From: Terriglobia bacterium
GTDB taxonomy: Bacteria; Acidobacteriota; Terriglobia; UBA7540
DNA length: 7,038 bases
Assembly (NCBI GenBank): GCA_030040515.1
Contig: JASHTO010000568.1
Location: 1 to 7,038 of the forward strand
Direction of reading: 5' to 3'
The position numbers and the translations under genes are program-made. The notes under the pieces were generated by a model. The model did no database searches. It saw only the letters and a list, made by a program, of their open reading frames with translations, and was not told the origin of the DNA. This document shows positions 5,329-7,038 of this stretch, piece by piece. Position 1 is the first letter of the stretch; the number at the start of each line of letters is the position of its first letter.

Positions 5329-6714
5329 TCAGAGAGGCGGAGGTTGCCAACCGCCCAGGGCATCTTGCAGGACCTGGGCGATGGCCAGGGCCACGTCTTC
5401 GCGCCAGGGCGCGGCGATGATTTGGACACCGATGGGCAAGCCTGATGATGTTGACCCGGCGCGGACCACCGCGGCGGGCCATCCCGTGAGGTTTGCAGCC
5501 ATCGTGTAGCTGAAGCACGGCAGCCGGTCGTATGTTGAGCCATGAACCATTCCGGCAAACGAGCACACCGGGCACAGCAGGGCGTCGTAGCTCGACATGA
5601 AGGCGAGCATCTCGCGCCGGTAGGCGTCCCATCTGCCCACCAGGGTGGAAAACTGGGCCATGGAATTGACACCGGCACGCTGCAAGTCCAGCACCCGCTG
5701 CATGAGCGGATGAACGCGAGTTGTGCCCGCCATCTGCAATACTGATTCCAGCCCGGCGCCTCCGTCGGCCGTGAAGAGGCCAAAATATATTTCGTAAGTT
5801 TGATCCATCACCCCGGGGCGCGCTTCTTCAACTTGAATTCCTCCCTCCGCCAAAGCCGCTGCGGCTTTTCGCACGGTCTCGGCGATTTCGCCTGAGGGCG
5901 TTTGAATTCCATGGTCGGTGTGGAACGCCACGCGCAACCGGTGGGGGTCAACCGCTACGGGATCGCCGAGCGGCGCCGGCACGACGGCAGTATCCTGCCC
6001 ATCGACACCGGAAATAATCGGGAGCAGCAAGGCAAGGTCTTCAACATAGCGCGCCAGCGGGCCGATTTGCCAAAGGCTGTCGAGCATTCCGCCCGGCCCG
6101 GGAAAATGCCCGGTGCGCGGGGCGCGTCCGGAGGTAGGTTTGATGGCCGCAATTCCTGTGCAATGCGCCGGGAAACGCACGCTCCCACCTGCGTCGCTGC
6201 CGAGACCGAAGGGCGAGCCCCCCGCCGCGATCATGGCGGATTCGCCGCCGCTGCTTCCGCCCGGCGAGAGTTGCAAGTCATAAGGGTTGTTGGTGCGGCC
6301 GTAGATCAGGTTGTCTGCTTCCCAGGCCCAACCCATTTCGGGGCAGTTCGTTTTTCCCAGCACGATGGCCCCCGCCCGGCGTAATCGTTCGACCACCACC
6401 GCGTCCTGGCTGGGAACAAAGTGCGCGCGGCCCTCGGTGCCACCCGTGGAAATTATGCCGCGAGTTTCGATGGAATCTTTCAGGGTGAAGGGCACGCCGT
6501 GCAGCGGCCCTTTGACCTCGCCTCGGGCCAGGGACTGGTCCGCTTCGCGCGCCTGCCGAATCGCCGATTCTGCGGGGAGTTGAACGACAGCGTTCAACCG
6601 GGGGTTCACATCCTCAATTCGACCGATGCAGGCTCGAACCATTTCTTCCGATGAGACTTGCTTGGCGCGGATTGTCCGTGCCAGGGCAAAAGCCGATTCA
6701 AAGATTAGATTCAT
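5329..6714 (-). CDS. Amidase signature family hydrolase (GatA-like fold)
   Basis: The 461-residue product is a full-length amidase-signature enzyme, which cleaves amide bonds by a Ser-cisSer-Lys mechanism. The triad is visible: Lys79 in FTLKDS, Ser154 in PGGSSGG, and the nucleophile Ser178 in GSDAGGSVRFPA. These numbers coincide with those I recall for the GatA subunit of the tRNA-dependent amidotransferase. HGVPFTLKD (72-80), VVGKTN-like IVLGKTN (117-123), TNNPYD (141-146) and GIAAIKPT (187-194) are further family hallmarks. There is no signal peptide or membrane helix, so it is probably cytoplasmic. It has no gatB or gatC beside it, so a stand-alone amidase acting on small amides is more likely than the amidotransferase subunit; the substrate cannot be told. 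The ATG at 6714 fits the family start, although its ribosome site is poor. It follows the response-regulator gene by 25 bp on the same strand. Its last 27 codons are duplicated at 4578-4658. Confidence 0.93.
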   Translation of the reverse strand: MNLIFESAFALARTIRAKQVSSEEMVRACIGRIEDVNPRLNAVVQLPAESAIRQAREADQSLARGEVKGPLHGVPFTLKDSIETRGIISTGGTEGRAHFVPSQDAVVVERLRRAGAIVLGKTNCPEMGWAWEADNLIYGRTNNPYDLQLSPGGSSGGESAMIAAGGSPFGLGSDAGGSVRFPAHCTGIAAIKPTSGRAPRTGHFPGPGGMLDSLWQIGPLARYVEDLALLLPIISGVDGQDTAVVPAPLGDPVAVDPHRLRVAFHTDHGIQTPSGEIAETVRKAAAALAEGGIQVEEARPGVMDQTYEIYFGLFTADGGAGLESVLQMAGTTRVHPLMQRVLDLQRAGVNSMAQFSTLVGRWDAYRREMLAFMSSYDALLCPVCSFAGMVHGSTYDRLPCFSYTMAANLTGWPAAVVRAGSTSSGLPIGVQIIAAPWREDVALAIAQVLQDALGGWQPPPL

Positions 6715-6739
6715 AATGGGGCACGCTTATCGTTCCGGC

Positions 6740-7038
6740 CTATTCCGTCTGCACCAAACCCTTTTTCACGGCATACAAGACCAATTCGGCGGTCCGGTGG
6801 AGGTCCAGGACGTCCATGACCCGCGCGCGGTGTACGGCGACCGTATTGACGCTGATGTTCAAGAGAACGGCGATTTCCTTGTTGGAATTTCCCTCGGCGA
6901 TAAGCTGAAGCACTTCCTTTTCCCGCATCGTAAGTTTTTCGTAAGGGTCTTGCGGGGCCGCCTGGAAGGATCCCACCCTCAAACTTTCCAGGACGATATG
7001 AGAGATGGAGGGACTGAAGTAGGCTTCGCCTTCGGCCA
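6740..7038 (-). CDS. NarL/FixJ-type response regulator, C-terminal part (5' end off the window)
   Basis: The frame is open to the right edge, so only the last 99 codons are seen. The start AEGEAYFSPSISHIVLESL is the usual linker after a receiver domain (a glycine-x-x-Y/F-SP pattern). It is followed by a complete LuxR-type helix-turn-helix: LTMREKEVLQLIAEGNSNKE, then IAVLLNISVNTVAVHRARVM as recognition helix, and a closing helix DLHRTAELVLYAVKKGLV. Such proteins bind DNA as dimers after phosphorylation by a sensor kinase and control nearby or distant genes. The receiver with its Asp is not in view. The TTG at 6982 is inside the gene and is not the start. The amidase gene follows after 25 bp on the same strand, so the two may share a transcript, and the regulator may control the amidase; this is inference. 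Confidence 0.9.
   Translation of the reverse strand, partial: AEGEAYFSPSISHIVLESLRVGSFQAAPQDPYEKLTMREKEVLQLIAEGNSNKEIAVLLNISVNTVAVHRARVMDVLDLHRTAELVLYAVKKGLVQTE

Noticed and set aside
5268..5783. Minus-strand open frame of 171 codons over the amidase end
   Set aside because: Out of frame with the amidase, Arg/Cys/Ser-rich and without motifs; a shadow of that gene.
5902..6384. Plus-strand open frame of 160 codons
   Set aside because: Opposite the amidase catalytic region, which is clearly coding on the minus strand.

Overview
The window looks like a chromosomal piece of a GC-rich soil-type bacterium, most likely an acidobacterium. The main reason is the secreted TPR + FG-GAP/VCBS + ASPIC/UnbV protein at the left, a protein style I associate with Acidobacteriota; no rRNA or other taxonomic marker is present, so this is an inference. 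The flanking genes are GC-rich (hand count of bases 6061-6120: 41/60), while the middle is less so (bases 3361-3420: 27/60), which fits an accessory insert between two housekeeping-like blocks.

Layout. (1) 1-2741, minus strand: one long open frame, cut by the left edge, for an exported protein with four TPRs, a series of DxDxDG-type FG-GAP repeats and an ASPIC/UnbV-like domain. (2) 2847-4325: a compact putative restriction-modification island. On the plus strand are a small class I methyltransferase with a D-P-P-H catalytic motif and a 98-residue protein of unknown function, joined by a 4-base GTGA overlap. Convergent to them on the minus strand, with a single base between stop codons, is a 147-residue GIY-YIG nuclease that I recognise as Eco29kI-like. 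(3) 4387-4527: a 141-bp structured inverted-repeat element (MITE or REP-like). (4) 4578-4658: a relic of the 3' end of an amidase gene, colinear and in frame with the end of the intact amidase 751 bp further on. (5) 4747-5278, plus strand: a decayed-looking toxin-antitoxin pair. The BrnT-like toxin frame has one internal TGA. The antitoxin appears to have lost one A from an A run near its start, or to use frameshifting or a later GTG start. (6) 5329-6714, minus strand: an intact amidase-signature hydrolase with Lys79, Ser154 and Ser178 in place. (7) 6740-7038, minus strand: the C-terminal part of a NarL/FixJ-type response regulator cut by the right edge, 25 bp upstream of the amidase and possibly in one operon with it.

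How the parts work together. The methyltransferase would protect host DNA and the GIY-YIG nuclease would cut unmodified DNA; the coupled small protein could be a specificity or control factor, but nothing in its sequence proves this. The known Eco29kI enzyme is partnered with a cytosine-C5 methyltransferase, whereas the partner here carries an amino-methyltransferase type motif IV, so this gene combination is the most interesting part of the window. The toxin-antitoxin remnant, amidase relic and palindromic element next to it suggest repeated insertion and decay at this spot.
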